Source: Viola odorata | Taxonomy: Eukaryota > Streptophyta > Magnoliopsida > Malpighiales > Violaceae | Assembly (NCBI GenBank): GCA_963691705.1 | Contig: OY829537.1 | Span: 37,203,514-37,267,513, forward strand | DNA length: 64,000 nt | Direction: 5' to 3' | In this document: piece by piece, positions 41,125 through 50,761 of the stretch | How positions within the stretch are numbered: the first letter of the stretch is position 1 | How the letters are laid out: every line of letters starts with the position of its first letter | Position numbers and translations under genes: made by a program | The notes under the pieces: model-generated | Databases searched by the model: none | Seen by the model: only the letters and a program-made list of their open reading frames with translations | Told to the model about the DNA's origin: nothing

Positions 41125-42954
41125 AGCTAAGGCCTGGAAAAGCTGTTCTTGTGGCCAACTCGATGCGGAAGATAAATGGTCGTTGCTTTCTCCTGCCGAG
41201 ATGGCATTCACCCCTCCCTTTCCTTGGGAATGATTGGGAAGAGGGTTGGTGGATGTGTTGGGTCCTTTTGCTAATCCTTCGAAAGATACCCATCCACTTT
41301 TGATCAAGTGATGGAACTTTGCCTTGAATGCGAAGCAATTTTCCAGAGTGTGACCTGGGGCTCCAGCGTGATATTCGCATCTTACGTTGTGATCATACCA
41401 CTTTGGGTAAGGAGGCAATTGAGGCTGAGCCGGAACCGGTACGATCTGTCCGGCCGCCAGGAGATGTTTGTAGATTTCTCCTGCAGGGAGAGGGAGAGGA
41501 GGTGGAGGCTCTTGGTTCCACCGATTGTTGGTCGTGTTTTGGTTATTTGGGTCTTTTGGTGGGTTATATGGTTTGGGTTGCATAGGTTGTGATGTTTGCA
41601 CTGGAGGTGGTGGGAAATGAGTAGGATTTTGAGGTAGGATATTAGCGATTGGTGGTGAATTAAAAGGAAAGGTGGTGGGTTGATATAGTGATGCCGGCTG
41701 ATACGGCGGTGGTACCAAATAAGGCGGTGGTGGCGGGAACGGCTGCCCCTGATTAACTTGGGGAGCGACAAATCCGACGTCCCTTTTCACGACTGATGCT
41801 TTCTTAGGTACAAACTCTGGTGTTGGATGCGTGATTCGCCCAGACTTAATCCCTTGCTCGACTCTTTCGGCAATTAGGACCATGTCGGAGAAGCTGTTTG
41901 AGGGGTTCGAGATCAGGTAGGTGTAGTAGAGAGCTTTGAAGGTGTGCAAGAAAATCGACAAGAGTTCCTTGTCGCTTAAGGGTGGAGAGATTCTCGAAGC
42001 CAACTCTCTCCATCTTTGCGCATAGGTCTTCACGGACTCGCCGATTTTCTTTTCCAGATTTTGCAGGTCGGCGCGGTCAGGAGCCACCTCCATGTTGAAT
42101 TTGTATTGTCGGTAGAAGGCATCAGACAGGTCTATCCACGTCCTGATCCTGGCTTTGTCCAGCCACATATACCAAGTTAGGGCGTGTTTGGTCAAGCTTT
42201 CTCGGAATAAATGGATCAACAACGGTTCGTTGTGGATCATCTCTGCCATCTTGTTGCAGTATGCTCTGAGGTGGGTCTTCGGGCATTCTACCCCAGTATA
42301 TTTTTCGAAGTCCGGGATCTTGTACTTCGGAGGTATGACGATCCCGGGGACCATGCACATGTCGGCGGGGCCGGTAGGGTCAAATGGATCAACCCCTTCA
42401 ATTGCTCGGAGCCTCTCCTCGAGAAGATTCAGTCGATCCCCTTTCGGTTGCTCGGCCCCAATGGGGTTAGAACCGAAGGGCAGCATTGGTTCTGATGAGA
42501 ACTGAGGTTGTGCTGGGTTGAAAGTGAAGAGCTGAGTTCCCACAGGTCCGGGAACTGTGCTCGGAGGAATAGGAGGGAGATACAGGTCCTCTGGGTGGGC
42601 CTGGCTCTTGCTGGGGTCCACAGCAGGGTTGATTGAAAGGTACTGAAGCGACGGGAAGATCTCTTCACCCGTCTTAACTGGAGGACTCGCAACGTTGGGT
42701 ACAGTGAAGGGACTAACCCATCTCCAATGGCCCGGGGGACCAGAAAGTGGCGGGAGTACGGAAGGTCCTGCGACGGTGAGCGAAGAGTGAGGTCCTTTTG
42801 TTTGAGGGAGATCAAAACCCGGTGGTACTTCGGCGACAGCTTCATCTCTTTCCTTTTCGGCCCTAGTGGCTCTTTCTGTAGTGATCTTAACTTGCTCCTC
42901 TAACTCTGCGATTCTAGCCATTAGTGCTTCGTCGGTCTTGGCCAGTTCAGTCAT
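41122..42954 (-). CDS. gag: Ogre Gag protein
   Basis: The 610-codon frame starts at ATG 42954. An N-terminal coiled coil (ARIAELEEQVKITTERATRAEKE, residues about 13-40) is followed by a Pro-rich region. The retrotransposon gag domain lies at about 211-340 (YKIPDFEKYTG, HALTWYMWL, YAQRWRELASRI), and then a long Pro/Gln-rich linker. A CEYHAGAPGHTLENC zinc motif lies near 41350. Gag forms the particle that packages element RNA. The frame ends at an in-frame TGA but reads on into the protease-linked part, so this stop is probably a mutation. No other damage is visible. Confidence 0.85.
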   Translation of the reverse strand: MTELAKTDEALMARIAELEEQVKITTERATRAEKERDEAVAEVPPGFDLPQTKGPHSSLTVAGPSVLPPLSGPPGHWRWVSPFTVPNVASPPVKTGEEIFPSLQYLSINPAVDPSKSQAHPEDLYLPPIPPSTVPGPVGTQLFTFNPAQPQFSSEPMLPFGSNPIGAEQPKGDRLNLLEERLRAIEGVDPFDPTGPADMCMVPGIVIPPKYKIPDFEKYTGVECPKTHLRAYCNKMAEMIHNEPLLIHLFRESLTKHALTWYMWLDKARIRTWIDLSDAFYRQYKFNMEVAPDRADLQNLEKKIGESVKTYAQRWRELASRISPPLSDKELLSIFLHTFKALYYTYLISNPSNSFSDMVLIAERVEQGIKSGRITHPTPEFVPKKASVVKRDVGFVAPQVNQGQPFPPPPPYLVPPPYQPASLYQPTTFPFNSPPIANILPQNPTHFPPPPVQTSQPMQPKPYNPPKDPNNQNTTNNRWNQEPPPPLPLPAGEIYKHLLAAGQIVPVPAQPQLPPYPKWYDHNVRCEYHAGAPGHTLENCFAFKAKFHHLIKSGWVSFEGLAKGPNTSTNPLPNHSQGKGGVNAISAGESNDHLSSASSWPQEQLFQALA

Positions 42955-43723
42955 TTTTCATTTTTGAAGTCTAGTTAGGGGGAGCCTGTGCGGAGTAGCT
43001 TGCTTTCGAGGAGCTATCGTGAACCTGAAAAAGGGAAAAACACAGAAAAAGTAAATACAAGTGAGGATATACAGGTGATATGCAATCCCGAGGCCTCCAC
43101 ATTTGCTCATTCGTTTTCCGGCCACACTTTCATTTGATATTTTCAAGGAGGTCGGTGAGGCGAGGAATCCCAGTGGTTGACAAGATACGAAGGAAACCTC
43201 TATACATTCCCCCGATATGAAGCAAATCTGAGATGCTAACGGCGAAGCCCAAATCAGCAGGGGTAACCAATGCCGCCATGCCAGGAAGGTCTCTTTTACG
43301 CTATACTCTTGACGATGTAATGTCTGATGCCTGGTAAACTCAACCGAGGGGAGAGGCGACAATCTTTGGAGTTTTTGTGATAAACTAGGAAGACATGGCC
43401 ATGAGTGAGTGATACTCGAATGTTTTGAATACTTGTTCTGATTTTTCGGAATTTCGGTGAGATGATTGTGTTTTACCCCGGGGGGAATTTTATTTTATTT
43501 TATTTTATTTTTTTTGAGTTTATATTGGAGGGATAGTTGATATGGAAAAGATGAGTCGATTTAATAAATATCCGAAAGAGTACGACTTTATTAAAAAGAG
43601 TTTACAAAATATGGTAGACTTGCCAACTTCCTAAATTCATCAAAAATGGCTAGGATAGATGAAATTAGGGGTCCTAGCTAAACAGAACAGATGGGCCGAT
43701 CTCCGAGCCTTTCCCTGAAGGTG
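42955..43723 (-). other. Spacer between Ogre ORF1 and gag
   Basis: About 770 bp with no convincing gene. A pyrimidine-rich acceptor-like sequence, CCTTTTTCAG/GTTCACG, lies at 43025-43034 on the minus strand, 70 bp before the gag ATG. A TTTTA repeat tract lies at about 43490-43515. Confidence 0.55.
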
Positions 43724-45445
43724 TCATTCCTGGGCGTCTGAGTCCTGCTGCCAAAGGTACTCCATCGAAGCCAACTCCCCTTTCTTCATCTCTAACTCAG
43801 CCTCTAAGGCGGTAATTCGGCTTTGCAGTACTTGGTTGTTCCTTTCTCCCAAGTCTGCGCGAGTAGTCAAAACCCTTATCGTTGAATCCCTGTCTTCAAT
43901 TATGGCACTTGATGCTTCTCTTTTGCGGGTTTCACTGCTCAAGCGTTCCTTAAAGGCCCTGAGGGCCACATTCTTTTGTACTGTTTGTACGCGGACGAAC
44001 TCCTGGTGCTGCCTGTCCAGTTCATTCATCTGGACCTTTAAGCCACATTGACGAGCTTCGACCATATCCCTTTCCTCTATCATCAGATCTCGTTCTTCTT
44101 GTGCTGCTAGCATCTGTTCTACCACTTGAGCGTAAGCCATGACATCCATTCCTTCGCTCACTTGCGATTCCCCTTCTTCTTCCATCGGTTTTTGATTTTC
44201 TGGGCAAGGTAAGACATTACCATTAACTCGTCTCGACCTCCACTGTGGATATTCTGGTATTGTGGTTGCAGAGATGCAGTGCCCTTTGAGGCAGAAAGGG
44301 TGGGCCCAGTCATGGGCGTACAACTGAATGTTCTGATCTTCTCCAGCGTGTGGCAGGTCTGATTTCGTCATGCCAAAAGTTACTGGAATGATTTGGGTGA
44401 TGCGAAACTGTCTGAGGACGAGGGTCGGACAATAGTGAACGCATCCCCATGCTCCGATCAAAGGAACCCAAGGTAAGTGTCCGCAACAGACAATGGGATT
44501 GGAAGTCTGCAGCCACTTGGCGTGCCAACTGAAGTCTTCTTCTGAGAGATTTATGAATCGGTTGATCCAGACATCCTTATTTTCCATCTCCCATCTATCT
44601 GTGGTCATTGCATTGATAACCCTGAGAAGAGGACATGACCTTATGTAACTTGCGAAGAAAATGGTCTGATCAGGAATCTGCTTGAAGTGGCTGACCAACC
44701 ATACTGTCAACAACTGGGTGCAACATGTAAGTCTCCCTTTCCCTTTTCTTCGACAAGAGTCCAAGGAGCGAAAGGTCTCCGCTAGAATGGCTATTGTAGG
44801 ATTGATGGCATTTGTTTCCATCTCGTAAAAGATGTTGGCTGCTGCAAAGTCGATGGCATTCCTCATTTTCGGAAAGAGGACAAATCCTACAATGGCGAAG
44901 GCCAGAATCCTTAAGCGTTTCTTTCCGTTGGACAATCGAAAGCGTGCCTCAATATCTGACCAGCACCAGAAGTAGTCCCCCTCTCTGACACGAGTAGTGA
45001 TTCCTAACAGCTTATCGAGCCTTATTTTGACACTTGAGGAGTCGAGTCGAACATTCTGGTATATGGCCGATATAGGAGATGTGAAGCACATCAGAGCTGA
45101 GTACTCCTCTAGCGTAGGGGTCAAGTCTACCTCTTTGTCGAAAGAGAAGCACCGATAATAGGGATCCCAGAATTTTAGGGCTGCCCGGATGCAACCCCAA
45201 TCAGTCTTTACGTCGACTAGGGTCAGTAGCTTTCCATAAATACCCTCAAACTGTGTCTCTTCGTCTTCAGTCAGCTCATTTCTCAACATCCGGATCCTAG
45301 TTAAGTCAAAGTCCACGACTTCTACTTTGATCTTAGTGGTGATGTCAGGGGCGAACCCACGTTCCAACAGATCTCCTTGTGCGACCTGATCGTCGAAACT
45401 TCGTCCCCCAAAAATATTAAATGAAAGTAGTGTAGGTGCCGTCAT
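43724..45445 (-). CDS. Ogre ORF1 protein (DUF7745-like, plant-mobile-domain type)
   Basis: An intact 573-codon frame from ATG 45445 lies upstream of gag, the position of ORF1 in Ogre elements. Residues about 50-400 contain FWDPYYRCFSF, DLTPTLEEYSALM, GDYFWCWSDIEARF and HLPWVPLIGAWGCV. These resemble the plant-specific DUF7745/plant-mobile-domain-related family as I recall it. Residues about 420-573 are a long coiled coil (EERDLMIEERDMVEARQ, ITALEAELEMKKGELAS). The role of ORF1 in Ogre is unknown. The open frame with no stop in a young element suggests recent constraint. Confidence 0.8.
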   Translation of the reverse strand: MTAPTLLSFNIFGGRSFDDQVAQGDLLERGFAPDITTKIKVEVVDFDLTRIRMLRNELTEDEETQFEGIYGKLLTLVDVKTDWGCIRAALKFWDPYYRCFSFDKEVDLTPTLEEYSALMCFTSPISAIYQNVRLDSSSVKIRLDKLLGITTRVREGDYFWCWSDIEARFRLSNGKKRLRILAFAIVGFVLFPKMRNAIDFAAANIFYEMETNAINPTIAILAETFRSLDSCRRKGKGRLTCCTQLLTVWLVSHFKQIPDQTIFFASYIRSCPLLRVINAMTTDRWEMENKDVWINRFINLSEEDFSWHAKWLQTSNPIVCCGHLPWVPLIGAWGCVHYCPTLVLRQFRITQIIPVTFGMTKSDLPHAGEDQNIQLYAHDWAHPFCLKGHCISATTIPEYPQWRSRRVNGNVLPCPENQKPMEEEGESQVSEGMDVMAYAQVVEQMLAAQEERDLMIEERDMVEARQCGLKVQMNELDRQHQEFVRVQTVQKNVALRAFKERLSSETRKREASSAIIEDRDSTIRVLTTRADLGERNNQVLQSRITALEAELEMKKGELASMEYLWQQDSDAQE

Positions 45446-45960
45446 GTTGAATGAGCAAAATGGGTCCTATGGGACAAAAATAAAATTTTAAATGCAAAGT
45501 AACCGGTACGTGTAAGAAATTTACAGTTCGTATAACAGAAAAATCATGTCAATATGCCAACAAGACAAATAGAGCCACGACAAGCAGGTATAATCATGAT
45601 GCATGTGCTGGGGCTCTGATTCCGACATTTCTAACTGGCTTGAATGGTTCCCGGATGATACCATGAAAAGGTCCCTAAAGTGTCGTCCAGTCGCCCGATT
45701 CCTTGCGAAATCGTATAACCTTTCGACTGGCTTTAGGGGTTCATCCGAGTTGGGATTGGTGAACACTACCTAGGACATGTGTCCTAGGGCGTCACTACTA
45801 CCCTCTTATTTTGGTAATTGTCCCCTGGGTGTAGGGCGCTATGAAATGCATATGACAATTGGTAAAGCGAATAAATAAACAGACCAGCAATTGATCAAAT
45901 CAAATAAATAAACAAACAAAACACCTCTCTAAAAAGATAAAACCGGCTCCGACCCTATGT
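45446..45960 (-). other. Ogre leader between primer-binding site and ORF1
   Basis: About 515 bp of noncoding leader with no gene seen. Packaging signals would be expected here but cannot be recognised from sequence alone. Confidence 0.5.
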
Positions 45961-45979
45961 CCCCAGTGAAGTCGCCAAA
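45961..45979 (-). other. Ogre primer-binding site
   Basis: On the minus strand TTTGGCGACTTCACTGGGG lies one base inside the 5' LTR end. It fits the tRNA-Arg type of primer-binding site reported for Ogre elements. Confidence 0.65.
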
Positions 45980-45980
45980 C

Positions 45981-48900
45981 TGTCGCGCCTCGGAAATTTA
46001 AAAAAAATTCGCGAGTGTGCAACGAAATTTGAGACCTTCAGATGCTCGGCGTAAAAGGACGCCTCGCAGCATGCAATGAAGTCGCCACCCTAATTTTGTT
46101 GCTAGGCTTAGGGAACCCTAATCGTCATGGCATAGGAAATATAATAAGTAAAAAAACTAAAGGCACAAAAAAAAAGGGTCTGGACCCCAGACAAAGGTTC
46201 GGGGTCGTATTATGGTCTCGGGAAGGTGTTAGGCACCCGAGACACATCCAAAAACGGTTACCGGTTGATGAGAGAGGTGTTTAAAAAGGTGTTTGAGAAA
46301 TGCGTTTTGAAAAATGGGGCCCTCAGAGGAATCGTCACTTTAGTCTTTATTATGATCGTGATGGGACTGAATTTTCCGTAAGACTGAATGAGCGCCCTCT
46401 TTTTTCATCATCGGGCCATGCATGATTAACTTAATTACTACGTGATCCTAACATGGATTGCTAACAGAGTACCAATTTAAATGATTGATTTTAAAGTGAA
46501 AAACTGAAGTGGGATCGAAAGTCCCTATGTACATGCAGTCAATACAAGCGAGAATTTAAAATCATATGAACATGGCATTTTAAGCAACTCTTTAAACACG
46601 TTGTTCATGTGGGTTGATTTTAATTCTAGCAGTTCTATATATCATGCATGCAGTTGATATTTGCGAAAAGCATCGAATAAATAAAAGGGACTTGTGAGGC
46701 GTACTTTCGAGCGAAGCTTGAAATTAACCTACAAAACGAGAGCGTTAGTGATGGCTTGAGAAATAACTAGGCAATTCTATGAGTGCGAAAATTTAAATGA
46801 CAGTCGATTGCACACGTAAAATGATGGATTCTACGCATACGAAAGTTAGATGCTGAGTTTGATAAAATGATGACAGTTGATTGTATGCGAAAAATGATGG
46901 ATTTTACGCATACGAGATTTAAATGCTGAGTTGATTGCATGCGAAAAATGATTGATTTTAAGCACACGAGAATTTAAATGCTGTGTTGATTGCATGCGAA
47001 AAATGATTGATTTTACGCATACGAGAATTTAAATGCTGTGTTGATTGCATACGAAAAATGATTGATTTTACGCATACGAGAATTTAAATGCTAGGTTGAT
47101 TGCATGCGAAAAATGATTGATTTTACGCATACGAGAATTTAAATGTTGGGTTGATTGCATGCGAAAAATGATTGATTTTACGCATACGAGAATTTAAATG
47201 CTGGGTTGATTGCATGCGAAAAATGATGGATTTTACGCATACGAAAATGAAATGTCGTTTTGATAAGTGCGGAAAAATTAAATGCTATTGGCGATTTACA
47301 GGGAAGAAAAAAAGTTTAATGATTTGCAGAAAATAAAACAGGTTGATAATGTAGAGAATGAGCAGTTGGATATTTGCAGAAAATAAACAGTTGATATTTG
47401 CAGAAAATAAACAGTTGATAGATTGCGGAAGAATTTCCAGCAGTTTGCAAAAAAAATTAAAGCAGTTGAATATTTACGAGAATTAAAATGCGACCGACCA
47501 TGTAGGCGGTATTGAATTTAAATTGCTGAAAGTAAATTGCTGAAATTTAAAGTGCGGAAAAATAAAGTGCGGAAAAGTAAACAGTTGATAAGTGCGACCG
47601 ACCATGTAGGCGGTATTGAATTTAAATTGCTGAAATTTAAAGTGCGGAAAAGTAAAAGGCGGAAATTTAAAGTGCGGAAAAGTAAACAGTTGATAAGTGC
47701 GACTGACCATATAGGCGGTATTGAATTTAAATTGCTGAAATTTAAAGTACGGAAAAGTAAACAGTTGATAAGTGCGACCGACCATGTAGGCGGTATTGAA
47801 TTTAAATTGCTGAAATTTAAAGTGCGGAAAAGTAAGGTGCGGAAAATTAAAGTGCGGAAAAGTAAGGTGCGGAAAATTAAAGTGCGGAAAAGTAAACAGT
47901 TGATAAGTGCGACCGACCATGTAGGCGGTATTGAATTTAAATTGCTGAAATTTAAAGTGCGGAAAAGTAAGGTGCGGAAAATTAAAGTGCGGAAAATTAA
48001 ACAGTTGATAAGTGCGACCGACCATGTAGGCGGTATTGAATTTAAATTGCTGAAAGTAAATTGCGGAAAATTAAAGTGCGAAAAATTAAACAGTTGATAA
48101 TTTGCGGAAGAATTTCCAGCAGTTTTGCAAAAAAAATAAAGCAGGTGATATTTACGGGAATTAAAAAGCGACCGACCATATAGGCGGTATTTTAAATGGC
48201 TGAAATTAAACGGTTAGATATAAATGACTGAGGTTAGATAACATGACAATAAATATTATGATAAGGAATGAGCAATTCACGTATAAAAACAATTCAAGAA
48301 ACAATATGCATATGAAATATTTTACGAAAAAAGTGAATTAAACAATTCTTGTATAAAACATACGAAAAACAGCGCGTATCATGAAAAACAATTATACGAA
48401 GCATGCAAGCATTTTACGTAAAACAAATAACGAATCGGAGGCACGGAAAAACGTGAATGGGCTGAGCCCAGCTTAAAATTCAGAGAAATGGGCCAGGAAC
48501 AGTTCCTGGCCCAAAGGAATTATTTTAAATGGTGATGGGCCAAGCCCATCACCTTTCTCTCATTTCCTCACGCGAAGGGCCGAGTGGCCCAGGTCATCAT
48601 CTTCATCCTCTCGTCACCGGCGCCACTGCCGGCGACGGAGGTGGCGAACCAGGCGACGGATTCGCCTGGTTCTTGGCTAGAAAGAAGCCTCTCCCTTCCA
48701 ACAGAGCAATCATGCCATCACAGTAGGAAAACGGAAACAAAACAGTAGGATTTCTAGAAGGAAACGAATAGATGCATATTTACATTAATTAACGAAATAA
48801 TTAAACTAAGCCACGATAATTCAAACGAATGTTAGTAGAGTGGAATTGGGCTGAAAACAAAGTGATTGCAGCAAGTTTTGATGCTTAATTAATTGGCCAA

Positions 48901-50042
48901 GTATTAAACGAAATTTAAAGAAAAAACAAGAGAAAGAAATGCTTACAGTGTTGCTGCTGCCGGAGTACGGACGACGGTGATGAACGGGAGCGAGAGTGCG
49001 TGAGTTGGCCAGGAAAAGGGAGAGGGAGCAGTGTGTTTTTCTTGCGATTTTTCGGACCCTTTTGACGAAGGAACAAACGGCTATTTATAGCCGAAAGACG
49101 CGTGGGAGAGTGGCGGAGGGAGCTGCGCGTGGTGGCCGGACATCGTGGTGGCAAGGCTACGGGATAGTCGTGATGATGGTGGAGGGACAAGAGCTACGGG
49201 AGCAGTTGGCTTGGGCGTGGGCTGCTCCGCTGCGTGCTGATCGCCACTGTGCATGTGCATTATGCACATTAAATTGTCAACCGTTGATCTGGTTGACTTT
49301 CCTTGGTTGACCAGATCAACGGTTGAGATCAAAGGCCATTAAGTCTCATTTAAATGGCCTCGAGCCGAGACTCGCGGGCAAACGTACTGACTTTTCGAGC
49401 CGAAGGTACTAGCGCGTAGAGAAAAATATGACGGTTTTAGCCGTCTACAGTGAATCATGAAAATTTTCCGTTTAACGCGTTTATTTCCTCGTTCAAAGAC
49501 GCGGAACGCGGGAACGGAAAAAATAAAGTGTTACACCGAAAATTGCGCGAAACGCTGTAGACCATTGCGAGCAGAAAAAAATCTAGCAACTAGTTGATGG
49601 AAAACATTTTGAAGTCAAGCTGTTGTCCGAGCGAACTTACTCGGGTCCAATAAAAGCTCGACCGTAAATAATAATAAAAAATAAAAATACTAAAAAAATG
49701 TGCTAAAATATTAAAAATCCTAAAAATCATGAGATGACCTAAAACGAAGAAACGACTCGCAAACGACTCGCAAACGACTGCCGGATAGTAAAAAATGTGA
49801 GTTTTAAGGCTAAAAATACTAATGATAATAATGACGAAAATACTTGATGAAAAATTAACAACGCGATTTCGAAAGCTGACGATGCTAACGATGATGCTAA
49901 AACGTGACGCAAACCCTAAAAAGGCCAGTGATAGTAACTTACCTACAGATGACTATAATTTAAGTAAAAATGATAGTAAATTGAATAAATGACAAAAATT
50001 CTAAAATTAAGTAAAAATGGCGTCAAAATTCGGGTATCAACA
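45981..50042 (-). repeat. Ogre 5' LTR (right copy, 4062 bp)
   Basis: This matches the left LTR from TGTCGCGCC to GGGTATCAACA on the plus strand. The promoter motif CTATAAATAGCC (minus) is at plus 49081-49092. The tandem arrays are at about 46880-47240 (55 bp) and 47490-48075 (about 75 bp). It has a 12-bp extra copy of CTCGCAAACGA near 49765 and one composite repeat unit fewer than the left LTR. Confidence 0.85.
47490..48075. repeat. Composite 75-bp tandem array in Ogre right LTR
   Basis: This is the same unit as at 28140-28800 but with six core units, and one place (about 47820-47890) where the GGTGCGGAAAATTAAAGTGC pair is doubled. LTRs are identical at insertion, so the difference arose afterwards. 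Confidence 0.8.
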
Positions 50043-50047
50043 GGAGG
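50043..50047. repeat. Right 5-bp target duplication of Ogre
   Basis: GGAGG, identical to 26630-26634. Confidence 0.85.
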
Positions 50048-50271
50048 GTAGCAAACGCTTTCCTTTGTCTGATTGTTCACTAGAGAAAACTTCCTCCATC
50101 GATGCTGGTGCCGGAACGGTAGAGTCATTTACTAAGGAAAGGTCAGGCCCGTTAGGGCTCGGCTCGGAGAGGGGAGTAAATGAGCCCTTTCCACTCGCTA
50201 ACGAGAAGATACCGTTCTTGGATGAGGACGGGGTTTATCACTATGGCATCTACTGGCCTGATGAGGATTAG
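50048..50271 (+). pseudogene. Antisense gene B of R2, 3' part (beyond Ogre)
   Basis: This is the continuation of gene B after the Ogre insertion. It reads GSKRFPLSD, a Ser/Thr-rich stretch and the acidic C-terminal signature NEPFPLANEKIPFLDEDG, ending YWPDED then TAG (50269-50271). The R3 copy ends YWPDDD. AATAAA follows at about 50318. Ignoring Ogre and one GGAGG copy restores continuity with the shifted frame at 26634. Confidence 0.6.
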
Positions 50272-50761
50272 TGCCCTTATGTTAGGCATACTGTATATGC
50301 CTTTTGGCATCTTATGAATAAAGTGATGCTTTCTATCTTTTTCTCTTTGTCATTATCTTCCCGTCAGCGTGTTGGTCTTGCGGATAGCTAACGCGATGGG
50401 TTAGCCTTGCTGAGGTATCCATTTCGCGATTATTTGACTGTGTCAACTTTATCGCCATGCGACGAATAACTTCTCTTTTTAGATTCTTTTAATATGTTTC
50501 CACGTGGCCGCCTTCTTTTTCCACGCGTCTCAGCATGGTTGGTAGTTCAATTAATGCGGTGGCATTTGACCCTTTAAGAAGGGACCATTTTCTCTTTCCA
50601 ACACTTTTTGCCCCTGCTTCAAATTTTCTCTTTTCGTCTTCCTTCGTCTTTTTCTCAGAAGAACTTCCTGGTCGCTCGCCGTCGTTCGCCGAGTCACCCA
50701 TAAATCTTCCCTTTTAAGGTGCCACTTCAATCCTTTCAGATTTCCTATTTGCTGATTTATT
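50272..50761 (+). promoter_or_regulatory. Promoter region of gene C (R2)
   Basis: CACGTG at 50501-50506 is followed by CCACGCGTCTC, and CCTTTAAGAAGG near 50570 lies about 190 bp before the ATG at 50762. This is the same layout as C in R1 and R3. Otherwise the region is noncoding. Confidence 0.5.

Larger units (their letters stand above)
26635..50042 (-). mobile_element. Ogre-type Tat LTR retrotransposon, full length
   Basis: This is a 23,408-bp element on the minus strand. It has LTRs of 4096 and 4062 bp, TGT...ACA ends, a GGAGG duplication, a primer-binding site and a polypurine tract. An extra ORF1 lies before gag. Gag-pro, a separate RT-RNase H-aRH-integrase frame behind a candidate intron, and repeat-rich 3' DNA follow. 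Size, long LTRs, ORF1 and the intron are the known hallmarks of Ogre elements. In the first 700 bp of LTR I count about eight substitutions between copies, so the insertion is young. Gag-pro has three in-frame stops, so this copy is probably not autonomous. Confidence 0.9.

Noticed and set aside
42958..43362. 134-codon frame between Ogre ORF1 and gag
   Set aside because: It has no domain, ends at the gag start and covers an acceptor-like sequence. It is more likely spacer or leader.
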